A model generated the notes under the pieces. That model did no database searches and was not told where the DNA came from. It saw nothing but the letters and a program-made list of their open reading frames with translations. Shown here piece by piece: positions 7,775 through 16,367 of a stretch of DNA of 42,130 nucleotides (the first letter of the stretch is position 1; the number at the start of each line of letters is the position of its first letter). A program made the translations under genes and the position numbers. Source of the stretch: an uncultured Muribaculaceae bacterium (GTDB taxonomy: Bacteria; Bacteroidota; Bacteroidia; Bacteroidales; Muribaculaceae). The stretch is taken from the NCBI GenBank assembly GCA_902494515.1, contig CABUTS010000019.1, forward strand, positions 1 to 42,130, in the 5' to 3' direction.

Positions 7775-8584
7775 CTATCTCATGAGTTTATATACAGCAA
7801 ACTCCCAATCTCTGACTCTATTGTGGATGTGTCTCAACAAATAACGGAAACGGCTAATTCCAAGGCTGTTACGCTTACACTCATTCGTTATGCGGGCAAA
7901 GAAAACAGCCTGACCCCAGGGGTCACGAACTTCCGAATGTTCCCACATAATCCGCAAATTATATTCCTTCAGATACTTAAATACCACACAACTCAACACA
8001 CTCTGATCATGTCGGTTTTCTATGAATTCCGGCGCCTCCGAAGGGAGTTCATCCGGAGTCACATCACGCACAAATTCGGGATGCTCAGACATCAGATTAA
8101 ACCATTTTTCAGCAATCGGAAGCGCTCGTTTTGTCCATAAACTGAGACCGCTCATGAGCTGGAATTCCTTTTCAAGAAAAGGAATTTCCGAGAAATACTC
8201 CAAAAGGTTCCTGCGAGTCCAGGGCGCCATACGGTGAACTTGTTTGAAGAAAACAGCTGAATGTTTCCGCAGCAGCTTAAAAAATTTCTCCCATTCCCTG
8301 TCAGGAAAAACCTCATTGCCACCATCGCAATACACCACGATATCCTCTGGCCCGCATTGTTTGAGGACCGACAGTATCACGTAAGGTTTCCATAACCAAT
8401 AGCCACCCCCTCTTGAATATTGCATCAGAGGGTGCTTCAAAATGAATTCCGGCAAATCTGTCTCACGGTTAATAATGACTTCGTCGAATCGACCGGTGGC
8501 AATAGCCATTTTTCTGAGACGCTCCAGCGACTCGCTGTAATTTTCATTACCGTAACTGACAAATATTTTTCTTCCTTTTACCAT
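7775..8584 (-). CDS. Putative glycosyltransferase of the GYWxWKPY type
   Basis: A 269-residue soluble protein. The block GYWLWKPYVI (61-70) followed by DIVVYCDGGNE (81-91) resembles a family of bacterial polysaccharide-cluster proteins with a GT-A-like fold, where the Asp of YxDxG would help hold the sugar nucleotide. A conserved-looking NRHDQSVLS stretch lies in the second half. The frame opens with a TTG 21 bases earlier, but ATG at 8584 (MVKGRKIFVSYG) fits better. A 20-bp tandem repeat abuts the start codon. It probably heads a two-gene operon with the ATP-grasp-like gene. Substrate and acceptor are unknown, and assignment as a glycosyltransferase is moderate only. Confidence 0.6.
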   Translation of the reverse strand: MVKGRKIFVSYGNENYSESLERLRKMAIATGRFDEVIINRETDLPEFILKHPLMQYSRGGGYWLWKPYVILSVLKQCGPEDIVVYCDGGNEVFPDREWEKFFKLLRKHSAVFFKQVHRMAPWTRRNLLEYFSEIPFLEKEFQLMSGLSLWTKRALPIAEKWFNLMSEHPEFVRDVTPDELPSEAPEFIENRHDQSVLSCVVFKYLKEYNLRIMWEHSEVRDPWGQAVFFARITNECKRNSLGISRFRYLLRHIHNRVRDWEFAVYKLMR

Positions 8585-8622
8585 AAAATAAACTGAATTA
8601 CCCAAAAATAAACTGAATAATC
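8583..8622. repeat. 20-bp tandem duplication at the start of the glycosyltransferase gene
   Basis: AAAATAAACTGAAT occurs at 8585-8598 and again at 8605-8618, a period of 20 bp. The second unit contains CAAAAATA (8603-8610), which on the minus strand reads TATTTTTG and could be the -7 promoter box. The nearest TTGC is 22 bp upstream of it, slightly too far. Confidence 0.7.
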
Positions 8623-8704
8623 AAAGAAACTGGCAATCCGACCGAAGGAACCTCGGGATTCGGATTGCACCATGTAAAATCAGCGCAAATTTAGATATAA
8701 ATCC

Positions 8705-8750
8705 TGAGATTTCCATACCACCCGGATTGAGATTTCCATATCACCCCGAT
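8705..8750. repeat. 23-bp tandem duplication upstream of the DUF262 operon
   Basis: TGAGATTTCCATACCACCC at 8705 and TGAGATTTCCATATCACCC at 8728 begin two adjacent 23-bp copies with few differences. They lie about 50 bp upstream of the -33 element of the operon and could be an operator or a simple duplication. Confidence 0.8.
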
Positions 8751-8798
8751 AAAGAAATGAAAATTTCGGGAAACAGCGGAAAAATCCGGTGGAAATAA

Positions 8799-8829
8799 TT
8801 GCTCAATTACGGCGAAAAAGTTAACTTTG
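8799..8829 (+). promoter_or_regulatory. Promoter of the DUF262 operon
   Basis: TTGC (8799-8802), a 19-bp spacer and TAACTTTG (8822-8829) fit the Bacteroidota consensus. The ATG of the first gene begins only 5 bases after the -7 box, so the mRNA may be leaderless. Confidence 0.75.
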
Positions 8830-8833
8830 TTGT

Positions 8834-11008
8834 ATGAATCTTCAAGCCCGTCCAATCAGTTCACTTCTTGACTACACGTTCGTGATACCACCTTATCAAA
8901 GGGGGTATCGCTGGGATTTCGAGCAGGTTGAAGCGCTGATTGATGACATACGCGAATTTGCCAAGTCGTCACAAGGAGCGCACAACACGTTTTATTGCAT
9001 GCAGCCGATTGTGGTTGTTCCAGTCGATAGCCAAAGGTTCGAGGTTGTCGACGGGCAGCAGCGACTGACGACTATTTATCTGATACTTAGTTATTTACGG
9101 CGCATACTCGGTATGCTCGGCTCGCTCAAGCCTCAGCACGCCAAAACATTTCGTCTCGAAATGCCTGCGCGCGATGTTCAGCAGGCATATCTTCAGCAGG
9201 AAAAATTCACCCTTTCGGGTAACGGCGAAGAACGCAATATCGACAATTTCTATCTCCGCGAAGCCTACGAGGTTATCAGTCAGGAGATTGGCACGGATCT
9301 CCGACTGCTCACGGACCTCCAGTCGTTCCTGCTCACGCCGCAGCCTACGGACTCTGAAGGGCAGCTTCTGAAAGACTTCAACCCTCATGTAGCAGTTATC
9401 TGGTATGAGGTGCCTGAAGGCGATGCCCACGAAGCATTTAAACGCCTGAATGCAGGGAAGATACCGCTGACATCCGGCGAGCTGGTCAAGGCGTTGCTGC
9501 TGCAATCGGATTATTGCTGCGGGGAACTCCTGCAGAAAGCCCGCGAGGAGTCCGACCGTCGTTCCAACGAATGGAACCGGATGGAACTGGCGCTCCGCGA
9601 GGAATCTTTTCTCGGGATGACAGGCTATGCCGCAGGCAGCGACAACTCGCTAATGGAGATGATTATAGACATCGTGGCCGACGAGTATAACCCAACGCTC
9701 GACCGACCGTTTCGCCGAAAACCGGCAGGCTCGACGATGCCCGACTATTTCAACTTCAACGTCCTCAACCGGATTATTTCCCTCGAAGTCGGCGAGACAG
9801 AGGGTGCATCCAAGCAGCAAAAACGCCTCGAAGCCGTCGCGAAAGTTTGGGAACGGATCCGCAAGGTGTATCTCCAGCTTCGCAACTGGCATGACAACCG
9901 CGAGATGTATCATCTTATCGGACTGTATTCATTGGTCCGGAACACTGTTGGGAGCAGCCTCGTGAATGCGGTAAACTCTCTCCAGTTCACCACTGAGGAC
10001 ACTCCCGAAGGTAAGAAAACAAGGTCTGTTTCCAAAACCGAATTCCTCGATGTGCTACGCAACGAAATAGGCATAACATTGAAAATCAACACTTTCAAAG
10101 AAAGTATTGATGGGAAGAGCTATACTCCTCCCGACAAACAGGAATTTGACTCGCCCGAACTTGCCTACGGACGAAGTGAGCAGGGTAAAATTGTAAAAAT
10201 TCTCGAGGCGCACAATGTGCTAACGATTCTCCACGATAACGATAAGTTGCGCCGTTTCCCCTTCGCCCTGTTCCGGTCGGAAAATTCCACGTCGCTGGAG
10301 CATATCCATCCACAGAATATTCAGGAAAGCAGCAGCTATGACGACTACCGACGGTGGTTCGACAACCACACCGACGAAATAGACAAAGCGCTGAAGCGAA
10401 GGGATAAAGAGTTCCCGGCCCCTGTAAGTCAGGAAGGACCTCCGACCAACAGCGAACAACGTGATCTGACCGACGGCGAACGACGGCGACTGAATAAATT
10501 CCAAGACTGGCAGTCACAGAGAGCTGGAATCCTTGAGGCCTGGGAATGGCTTCGCGCCGAATTTGACAAACTGCAGGCGTTCGACAAAGACTCACGGCGA
10601 AACAAATATTTCGCCAATCATCTCGAAGAATTCAAGAAAAGGACCAATGTCATCGACCGGCTTTTCGGCGAGATGGCAGCCATTTCTCCCGGAGAGCTGC
10701 ACCATATCAAGAACTTAGCACTCGTAGACCAGCCGACAAACAGTCAGCTGCAGAACTATTTTCTGGATGCCAAACGGAAAGTTCTCGAGGAGATTATATA
10801 CAATCAGAAGCGCTACATCCCACAGGCTACACTCGACGCTTTCAACAAGCGTTACAGCGCCGGCCAGGTCAAGGAGATGGATTTCTGGGGACCCGCCGAC
10901 CGCCAAAAGTATTTCGACGCGGTTAAAGCATCTTACGATTATTTCGTACATAAACCCGCGCCGGCCAGCTCTCAGTCCACAAACCCAACCCAACCGCAGG
11001 AATCATGA
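8834..11008 (+). CDS. DUF262/DUF1524 (GmrSD-like) protein, first of a pair
   Basis: A 724-residue protein with an N-terminal DUF262 domain: PPYQRGYRWDFEQVEALIDDI (19-39) and the hallmark VDGQQRLTT (72-80), a ParB-like nucleotide-binding and hydrolysis motif. The motif RLNAGKIPLTSGELVKA (204-220) is also typical. Residues about 487-655 form a DUF1524 HNH-type nuclease domain, with SLEHIHPQN (487-495) and the later HHIKNLALVD...N block (623-643). This domain order is that of GmrS-GmrD fusions, type IV restriction enzymes that cut modified phage DNA. Its stop overlaps the next gene in ATGA (11005-11008). The defence role is inferred from the family, and the target modification is unknown. Confidence 0.88.
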   Translation: MNLQARPISSLLDYTFVIPPYQRGYRWDFEQVEALIDDIREFAKSSQGAHNTFYCMQPIVVVPVDSQRFEVVDGQQRLTTIYLILSYLRRILGMLGSLKPQHAKTFRLEMPARDVQQAYLQQEKFTLSGNGEERNIDNFYLREAYEVISQEIGTDLRLLTDLQSFLLTPQPTDSEGQLLKDFNPHVAVIWYEVPEGDAHEAFKRLNAGKIPLTSGELVKALLLQSDYCCGELLQKAREESDRRSNEWNRMELALREESFLGMTGYAAGSDNSLMEMIIDIVADEYNPTLDRPFRRKPAGSTMPDYFNFNVLNRIISLEVGETEGASKQQKRLEAVAKVWERIRKVYLQLRNWHDNREMYHLIGLYSLVRNTVGSSLVNAVNSLQFTTEDTPEGKKTRSVSKTEFLDVLRNEIGITLKINTFKESIDGKSYTPPDKQEFDSPELAYGRSEQGKIVKILEAHNVLTILHDNDKLRRFPFALFRSENSTSLEHIHPQNIQESSSYDDYRRWFDNHTDEIDKALKRRDKEFPAPVSQEGPPTNSEQRDLTDGERRRLNKFQDWQSQRAGILEAWEWLRAEFDKLQAFDKDSRRNKYFANHLEEFKKRTNVIDRLFGEMAAISPGELHHIKNLALVDQPTNSQLQNYFLDAKRKVLEEIIYNQKRYIPQATLDAFNKRYSAGQVKEMDFWGPADRQKYFDAVKASYDYFVHKPAPASSQSTNPTQPQES

Positions 11009-13506
11009 AGATACGTTACTCCGAATATTTCAAGAACGACAGGACGCTGATTCCATCGATTCAGCGCGACTATGTGCAGGGAGCTGACGTGAACCGCGCG
11101 AAGCGGAAAGATTTCCTGACAGCGATTTTCGATGCACTCCTGCCCGATGCGCCCCGACCTCTGACCATCGACTTTATCTACGGAATCTCACGCAAACAAA
11201 CCCGGGAGTTCCTGCCGATCGACGGTCAGCAGCGGCTGACGACCCTGATTTTCCTCGGCTGGCTGTTGGCACAGCGGGGTCTCGACCGCGATGAGTCCCA
11301 AAAGATTAATTTCGACTTACTCAGCTATAATACAAGGACTTCCAGCGAGGAGTTCTGTCACAAATTACTCAGTTACAGACTTCCCGCAGGTATCGGCACT
11401 ATCAGCGAACATATCCGCAAGGAGCCGCTGTGGTTTGCCGAAACATGGAGCAATGACGCCACCGTCAGCAACGTGCTGCAATTGCTCGATGCTGCCGATG
11501 CGATGCTGCAAAGCCCTGAGTATAAGCCGTATGTAGCAGAAATGGCGCAACGTTTCCTGAGCGATGCTTGCCCGATTATCTTCGAACAGCTCGACATGGG
11601 GGACTACGGCCTCAATGAAGACCTATATATTAAGATGAACGCCCGCGGAAAGTATCTCACTGATTTTGAAATACTTAAAGCGGACCTCTACGACCTTTTC
11701 AAAGATAAATTCAAGAACGAGGTTTATGAATACGGACTCGTGCCTGTGAGCGGCGCATCGGGGCAAACACCTGTGTATCAGAAATATACCATTCCCGAAT
11801 ATTTCTCATACGCTATCGAGCACCAGTGGACCAATCTTTTCTGGGACTACGCCTACAAAAAGTGGGATGCTCTGCCGGAAAAGGAGAAAAGCAACGCATC
11901 CTATCCTGTAACCGATGACCTTTTCATGCGTTTTTTCCTTAATTTCACCGAGTTAACCTTCGCCGAACAGACCGATATTGAAGCGGAAGCAAAAAGGCTT
12001 AGCGCCTCGGGGAGCAAGGTCGACAACGCCGAAGTGTTCGCCGGCAAAACAGGGGAATTCCTTAAAGGAAATATCCGGAAAGTATATTCGCAAAAGCCAA
12101 ATATCATTGCACTGTTCCGCGCCCTCGACCTGTGGAGTACAATAGGACATACATCGGGGGGGGCATCCGTAACCAAGGAAAACATCGAAACTATCTTCCG
12201 TGAACTGTTTACTAATACATTCAATCCTGATTTTGAGGGAATAAATCTGTTCACCGACAAGTCTGTCAATCTGTTCGAGCGAATTATCACTGAGGACGAA
12301 AAAGACCAGCCCCGCCGCTTCCTGATGCGCGGACTCACCCGCGCGCTGCTGCACTATTTTACTCCGCAAGACCATCCGGAAACTTTGGAACCGATAAAAG
12401 CAACTTCCCAGCTGCTTGACTTTCTGCGGATTTACTGGGGATGGCTGCTGTCGCTCAACCAGCGGCAGGGACGCGAAGTAATGGGGGTGAGATTCAATGT
12501 CCGTATCGAGGATGCCATGACTGCCTCAACGGTTATCGATGAACTGCTGCAAACGGATGACCCGTTCGAAGCTCTTCAACATTCAAAGCTAAAGGAACTC
12601 AACGAGGAGAAACGCAAGGCCTCTTACAGATCGAAAGACAACAAAGACAAATATGAAGCAATCCGTGTGCTGTCAAACCATCCATGGCTCAAAGGGGAGA
12701 TGTGCAATATCTATGCGGCCCTTGATCAACTCCCGGCAGATGAGATGATTACACGATTCCTGCAGTTTGCAGGATTTATCCCGGATGCCGGAGGCAGCGC
12801 GCCCGACGGACGCCTTAACGACGATGACCGGGTGAAAGCATTGGTGGCTCACGGCTCTTCGGGAGCTCATCCCGGCTCGTCGGATTATTGCTTTTTTGGT
12901 GTCGAGAATCACTGGGATTTCCTTTGGGCTACCTCCCGGAAGGAATCAGCGTCGACTGCCGAAGCGCTGACTGAAATCCTGCTTCATCAGCCGGCGAAAA
13001 CCTTCGATAAAACGCAATTCGGATACTACATCCTGAATTACAGCACTTTCCACAGAGCATCAAACGAAAACTATTTTTATAAATATCCGAATTCCTCGCT
13101 GAAATACGATGCAATCCGAATCTCCCGGCGCCCGATGGCGGCTTATATATGCTGCCCGTTTGCGTGGACGGTCTATGAACTTTCAGAAGGGGATACCAGA
13201 CAGCGTCTCGGTCTTGAATACTGGTCGAGATATGAGCACGGATGCCTGACAATCAAAACGTTAGGAATCAAAATGGAGTGCATAGATGAAGGATGGTTGC
13301 TCCGCACGGCTGACGAGGATTCCGGAATCGGACTCAGCTTGTTGCCACCACGTTTCCAAATCGGAAGTGATGGTTTAACTGACACTAAACAACAGTTTAA
13401 TTTTCAAGGCTTTACAATCCTGAACAATGAGGGCGATGACCACATTCAAACCGGTGTGGGATTTGTTAAAGCTTTGGTTGAAGAGATAACGACTGACAAT
13501 GAGTGA
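11005..13506 (+). CDS. Second DUF262 protein of the pair, no recognisable HNH domain
   Basis: An 833-residue protein with DUF262 motifs at the same positions as its neighbour: PSIQRDYVQG (17-26), IDGQQRLTT (72-80) and MNARGKYLTDFEILKADLY (211-229). A mid-protein NHPWLKGEMCNI block is of a kind often seen in large DUF262 proteins. I see no HIxPQ-type DUF1524 motif. The last 200 residues (FGYYILNYSTFHR ... TIDNE-like end) are unfamiliar and may be a sensor or partner-binding region. It starts inside the stop of the first gene (ATGA), so the two proteins are probably made in fixed ratio. It ends 8 bases inside mutL. A nuclease-dead or regulatory partner of the HNH-bearing protein is my inference. 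Confidence 0.82.
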   Translation: MKIRYSEYFKNDRTLIPSIQRDYVQGADVNRAKRKDFLTAIFDALLPDAPRPLTIDFIYGISRKQTREFLPIDGQQRLTTLIFLGWLLAQRGLDRDESQKINFDLLSYNTRTSSEEFCHKLLSYRLPAGIGTISEHIRKEPLWFAETWSNDATVSNVLQLLDAADAMLQSPEYKPYVAEMAQRFLSDACPIIFEQLDMGDYGLNEDLYIKMNARGKYLTDFEILKADLYDLFKDKFKNEVYEYGLVPVSGASGQTPVYQKYTIPEYFSYAIEHQWTNLFWDYAYKKWDALPEKEKSNASYPVTDDLFMRFFLNFTELTFAEQTDIEAEAKRLSASGSKVDNAEVFAGKTGEFLKGNIRKVYSQKPNIIALFRALDLWSTIGHTSGGASVTKENIETIFRELFTNTFNPDFEGINLFTDKSVNLFERIITEDEKDQPRRFLMRGLTRALLHYFTPQDHPETLEPIKATSQLLDFLRIYWGWLLSLNQRQGREVMGVRFNVRIEDAMTASTVIDELLQTDDPFEALQHSKLKELNEEKRKASYRSKDNKDKYEAIRVLSNHPWLKGEMCNIYAALDQLPADEMITRFLQFAGFIPDAGGSAPDGRLNDDDRVKALVAHGSSGAHPGSSDYCFFGVENHWDFLWATSRKESASTAEALTEILLHQPAKTFDKTQFGYYILNYSTFHRASNENYFYKYPNSSLKYDAIRISRRPMAAYICCPFAWTVYELSEGDTRQRLGLEYWSRYEHGCLTIKTLGIKMECIDEGWLLRTADEDSGIGLSLLPPRFQIGSDGLTDTKQQFNFQGFTILNNEGDDHIQTGVGFVKALVEEITTDNE

Positions 13507-15604
13507 CGTAATACAACTGCTGCCGGATTCGGTGGCCAATCAGATTGCCGCAGGCGAGGTGATTCAGCGCCCCGCCTCCGTAATCAAGGAACTTGTGGAG
13601 AACTCGGTGGACGCCGGGGCGAAACAAATTCAGATTATTCTCGCCGACGCGGGCAAGACCCTGATACAGGTCGTCGACGACGGCTGCGGCATGTCGGACA
13701 CCGATGCCCGTCTGGCCTTCGAGCGTCATGCTACCTCGAAAATCCGTCAGGCGTCGGACCTTTTTGAGCTCCATACCATGGGGTTCCGCGGCGAGGCGCT
13801 GCCGTCGATTGCGGCTGTTGCGCAGATCGACCTGCGCACCATGCGGCGCGACAGTCAGCTTGGCTCCCACCTGCAGATTGCCGGTTCGAAGTTCGTCAGC
13901 CAGACCCCCGAGGGGTGTACCCCCGGGTGCAATCTGTCAGTAAAAAATCTCTTTTTCAACTTCCCGGCACGCCGCAAATTCCTGAAAAAGGACGCAGTGG
14001 AACTGGGCCATATCAACAAGGAATTCGAGCGACTGGCCCTGGTGAATCCACATATCGAATTCGAGCTTATCCACAACAATGTCACTCTGTATCAGCTACT
14101 TCCGGGGACATTCCGCGAACGCATAGCGAGTCTGTTCGGCAAAGCCATCGACAAACAGCTGATTCCGGTCGAAACCGAAACGCCGTTAGTGAAAATCTCG
14201 GGATTCGTCTGTCTGCCGGAATGTGCCCGCAAGCGCAATCCGCAGCAATTTTTCTTCGTCAACGGTCGCAACATGCGCCATCCTTACTTCCACAAGGCGG
14301 TGATGAGCTGCTACGAAGAGCTGATTTCGCCCGAACATCAGCCCAACTATTTCCTGAACTTCGAGGTCGACCCGCAGACAATCGACGTGAACATACACCC
14401 CACCAAGAGCGAAATCAAGTTCGAGAACGAACAGCCTATCTGGCAGATACTTACGGCGGCCATCCGCGAGGCACTCGGCAAGTTCAACGCTGTTCCGGCA
14501 CTCGATTTCGACCGCGACGACGCTCCGGAAATCCCGGTTTTCAACCCTTCGGCCAATAGCGATTTCGGCATGTCGGTCGACACAAGCTATAATCCTTTTG
14601 AACTTTCAGACAAGAACAATCCTGCCGGGCAATGCAACTCAATCCCCTCAGAAACAGACACTTCCGACGCCATCCCCTCCGGAGGCAACTTTGGCTCGGA
14701 CTTCGGAAGCAAACCGGCATCCGCGTCCCCGGCGGCCTTCGGCGGCACCCCGTTCAGCCGCCCGCGCATGGACAACTGGGACAAGCTATACGCTGATTTC
14801 CAGAAAGCCACGAATTCAGGCACTAACGCCCCGGGAATAGACAGTTTCATGAACCCCGGAGATGCTGCGGCTGCGACATCCGGTATGGCCCCGGCGGGTA
14901 CCGTGCCTTCAACCGGAATAACACCTTCGGCCGGAATAACTCCTTCGGCCGGATTTCCGGCACCTGCAGAGGGCATTGAGGCCAGCGCCCTGAACTCCCT
15001 GCCAGGGATGGAAGCCGCGAACGCTCCCGCCGGCGGAATTATCGAGGTTGCAAACCGCTATATCGTGACGCTTTCGGTCAACGGTCTGCTCCTCGTCGAC
15101 CGTCACCGTGCCCACCTCCGGGTGCTCTACGAACGTTTCCTCGGCTCGGTGGAATCGGCTGTCGGAAAAACACAGCAGGTGATGTTCGGCGAACAGCTCG
15201 AGCTTTCGCCTTCGCAAAAAGCTGTGATTGACAGCATTTTACCCGACATTAAATCCTTGGGCTACGAACTGCGGCTCTCCGACACCGCTGACGAGGGTGT
15301 GTTCAGTTGCGAAATCACCGGCATTCCCGCGATGCTCGGCGACGCCAATCCCTCCGACGCCCTGCTGCGGATGATTCAGGACGCCATGGACGGGGGCGTC
15401 ACCCCCGGCGAAAGTCAGACGAAACTACTTGCGCTGTCGCTGGCCCGCTCGGCAGCGCTTCGTGCCAATGAAACCCTCGGCAAAGAGGACGCCGAACGTC
15501 TGCTCGCCGAGCTTTTCCAGCTTCCCGACCCGTCCTACACCCCCGACGGCCACCGAATTCTCTCCCAGATTACCTCCGCCGAAATCGCCCGCCGCTTCGA
15601 CTGA
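13499..15604 (+). CDS. mutL: DNA mismatch repair protein MutL
   Basis: A 701-residue MutL. The N-terminal GHKL ATPase domain is complete: IAAGEVIQRPASVIKELVEN (Glu31, Asn35), VVDDGCGM (58-65) and MGFRGEALPSIA (94-105). A low-complexity linker about 370-515 includes three to four 6-residue repeats (GITPSAGITPSA; 18-bp units near 14897-14950). The C-terminal domain aligns with the dimerisation/endonuclease region, but its metal motifs look altered: DRHRAHLRVLYE (534-545) where DQHAxxExxxxE is expected, ARSAALRA for ACxxAIRA, and TPDGHR (681-686) for CPHGRP. The ATG lies within the end of the upstream DUF262 gene (8-bp overlap), so it appears translationally coupled. No separate promoter box was seen immediately upstream. 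Confidence 0.95.
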   Translation: MSDVIQLLPDSVANQIAAGEVIQRPASVIKELVENSVDAGAKQIQIILADAGKTLIQVVDDGCGMSDTDARLAFERHATSKIRQASDLFELHTMGFRGEALPSIAAVAQIDLRTMRRDSQLGSHLQIAGSKFVSQTPEGCTPGCNLSVKNLFFNFPARRKFLKKDAVELGHINKEFERLALVNPHIEFELIHNNVTLYQLLPGTFRERIASLFGKAIDKQLIPVETETPLVKISGFVCLPECARKRNPQQFFFVNGRNMRHPYFHKAVMSCYEELISPEHQPNYFLNFEVDPQTIDVNIHPTKSEIKFENEQPIWQILTAAIREALGKFNAVPALDFDRDDAPEIPVFNPSANSDFGMSVDTSYNPFELSDKNNPAGQCNSIPSETDTSDAIPSGGNFGSDFGSKPASASPAAFGGTPFSRPRMDNWDKLYADFQKATNSGTNAPGIDSFMNPGDAAAATSGMAPAGTVPSTGITPSAGITPSAGFPAPAEGIEASALNSLPGMEAANAPAGGIIEVANRYIVTLSVNGLLLVDRHRAHLRVLYERFLGSVESAVGKTQQVMFGEQLELSPSQKAVIDSILPDIKSLGYELRLSDTADEGVFSCEITGIPAMLGDANPSDALLRMIQDAMDGGVTPGESQTKLLALSLARSAALRANETLGKEDAERLLAELFQLPDPSYTPDGHRILSQITSAEIARRFD

Positions 15605-15606
15605 GC

Positions 15607-15656
15607 GGCGATATGGATAAGCGGCAGTATGGATAAACGGCAGTATGGATAAACGG
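15607..15656. repeat. 16-bp tandem repeat, three copies, between mutL and maf
   Basis: GGCGATATGGATAAGC (15607), GGCAGTATGGATAAAC (15623) and GGCAGTATGGATAAAC (15639) follow one another without gaps. The array starts 3 bp after the mutL stop. The first unit shares GGCGATATGG with the duplication upstream of rlmD. Confidence 0.9.
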
Positions 15657-15685
15657 TTGACTTCAGTTTATCAGAATTCCGATTC

Positions 15686-16288
15686 TCACTTATGAAATCC
15701 GTGGGAGAGTATGGTGAGGTGCTCGAAAAGGGAATGGAGGGGGAGACCCATGACATTGTAGTAATCCCCTTTGATTGAAGTGATTCCGATATATCCGATC
15801 CACTCCTGAATACCGTAGGCTCCGGCTTTGTCGAGCGGCTGGTATTTTTCGACATAAAAGTCGATTTCTTCGGGGGTAAGTGGAGCAAACTGAACTTCGG
15901 TAAGTTCCGAGAAGGTGACAGAGCGCTTCGTGGTCGCCAGCGTCACGCCGGTAACGACGGTGTGGGTGTGGCCCGAGAGCATACGGAGCATGCGGGCAGC
16001 GTCCCGCAAATCTGTGGGTTTTCCGAGTACTTCGCCACGGTTTATGACCACGGTGTCGGCGGTCAGCAGGATATCATTATCCCTGAGTTCCGCCATATAG
16101 GGGTGCGCTTTTTTGCGCGAAATATATGCCGGGACCTCCTCGGGCCGCATTGAGGCCGGATAGGATTCGCTCACCTCCCTGACGGGGAGAATTTCAACAT
16201 CGATGTCGAGATGCTCCAGCAGTTCGCGGCGGCGAGGGGAGTGCGAGGCTAAAAGAACCTTACAGTTTTTCAGAAAAAATCTATCCAT
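15686..16288 (-). CDS. maf: Maf family nucleoside triphosphate pyrophosphatase
   Basis: A 200-residue Maf protein, of the usual length. It shows the N-terminal substrate motif ASHSPRRRELL (14-24), LLTADTVV (74-81), GKPTDLRDA and DKAGAYGIQEW (152-162). Maf enzymes hydrolyse non-canonical or pyrimidine nucleoside triphosphates to monophosphates. This one most resembles the dTTP/UTP pyrophosphatase (YhdE) branch by motif, but the substrate is not certain. It is last in a probable minus-strand run after the KdsC-like phosphatase (79-bp gap). Confidence 0.93.
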   Translation of the reverse strand: MDRFFLKNCKVLLASHSPRRRELLEHLDIDVEILPVREVSESYPASMRPEEVPAYISRKKAHPYMAELRDNDILLTADTVVINRGEVLGKPTDLRDAARMLRMLSGHTHTVVTGVTLATTKRSVTFSELTEVQFAPLTPEEIDFYVEKYQPLDKAGAYGIQEWIGYIGITSIKGDYYNVMGLPLHSLFEHLTILSHGFHK

Positions 16289-16367
16289 TTTACGGGTCAG
16301 CTAACGGTCAGAAAAGTCAATGAATATCAATAGGTTATATAGGAGGACTTAAAGTAGTTCCGGAAGA

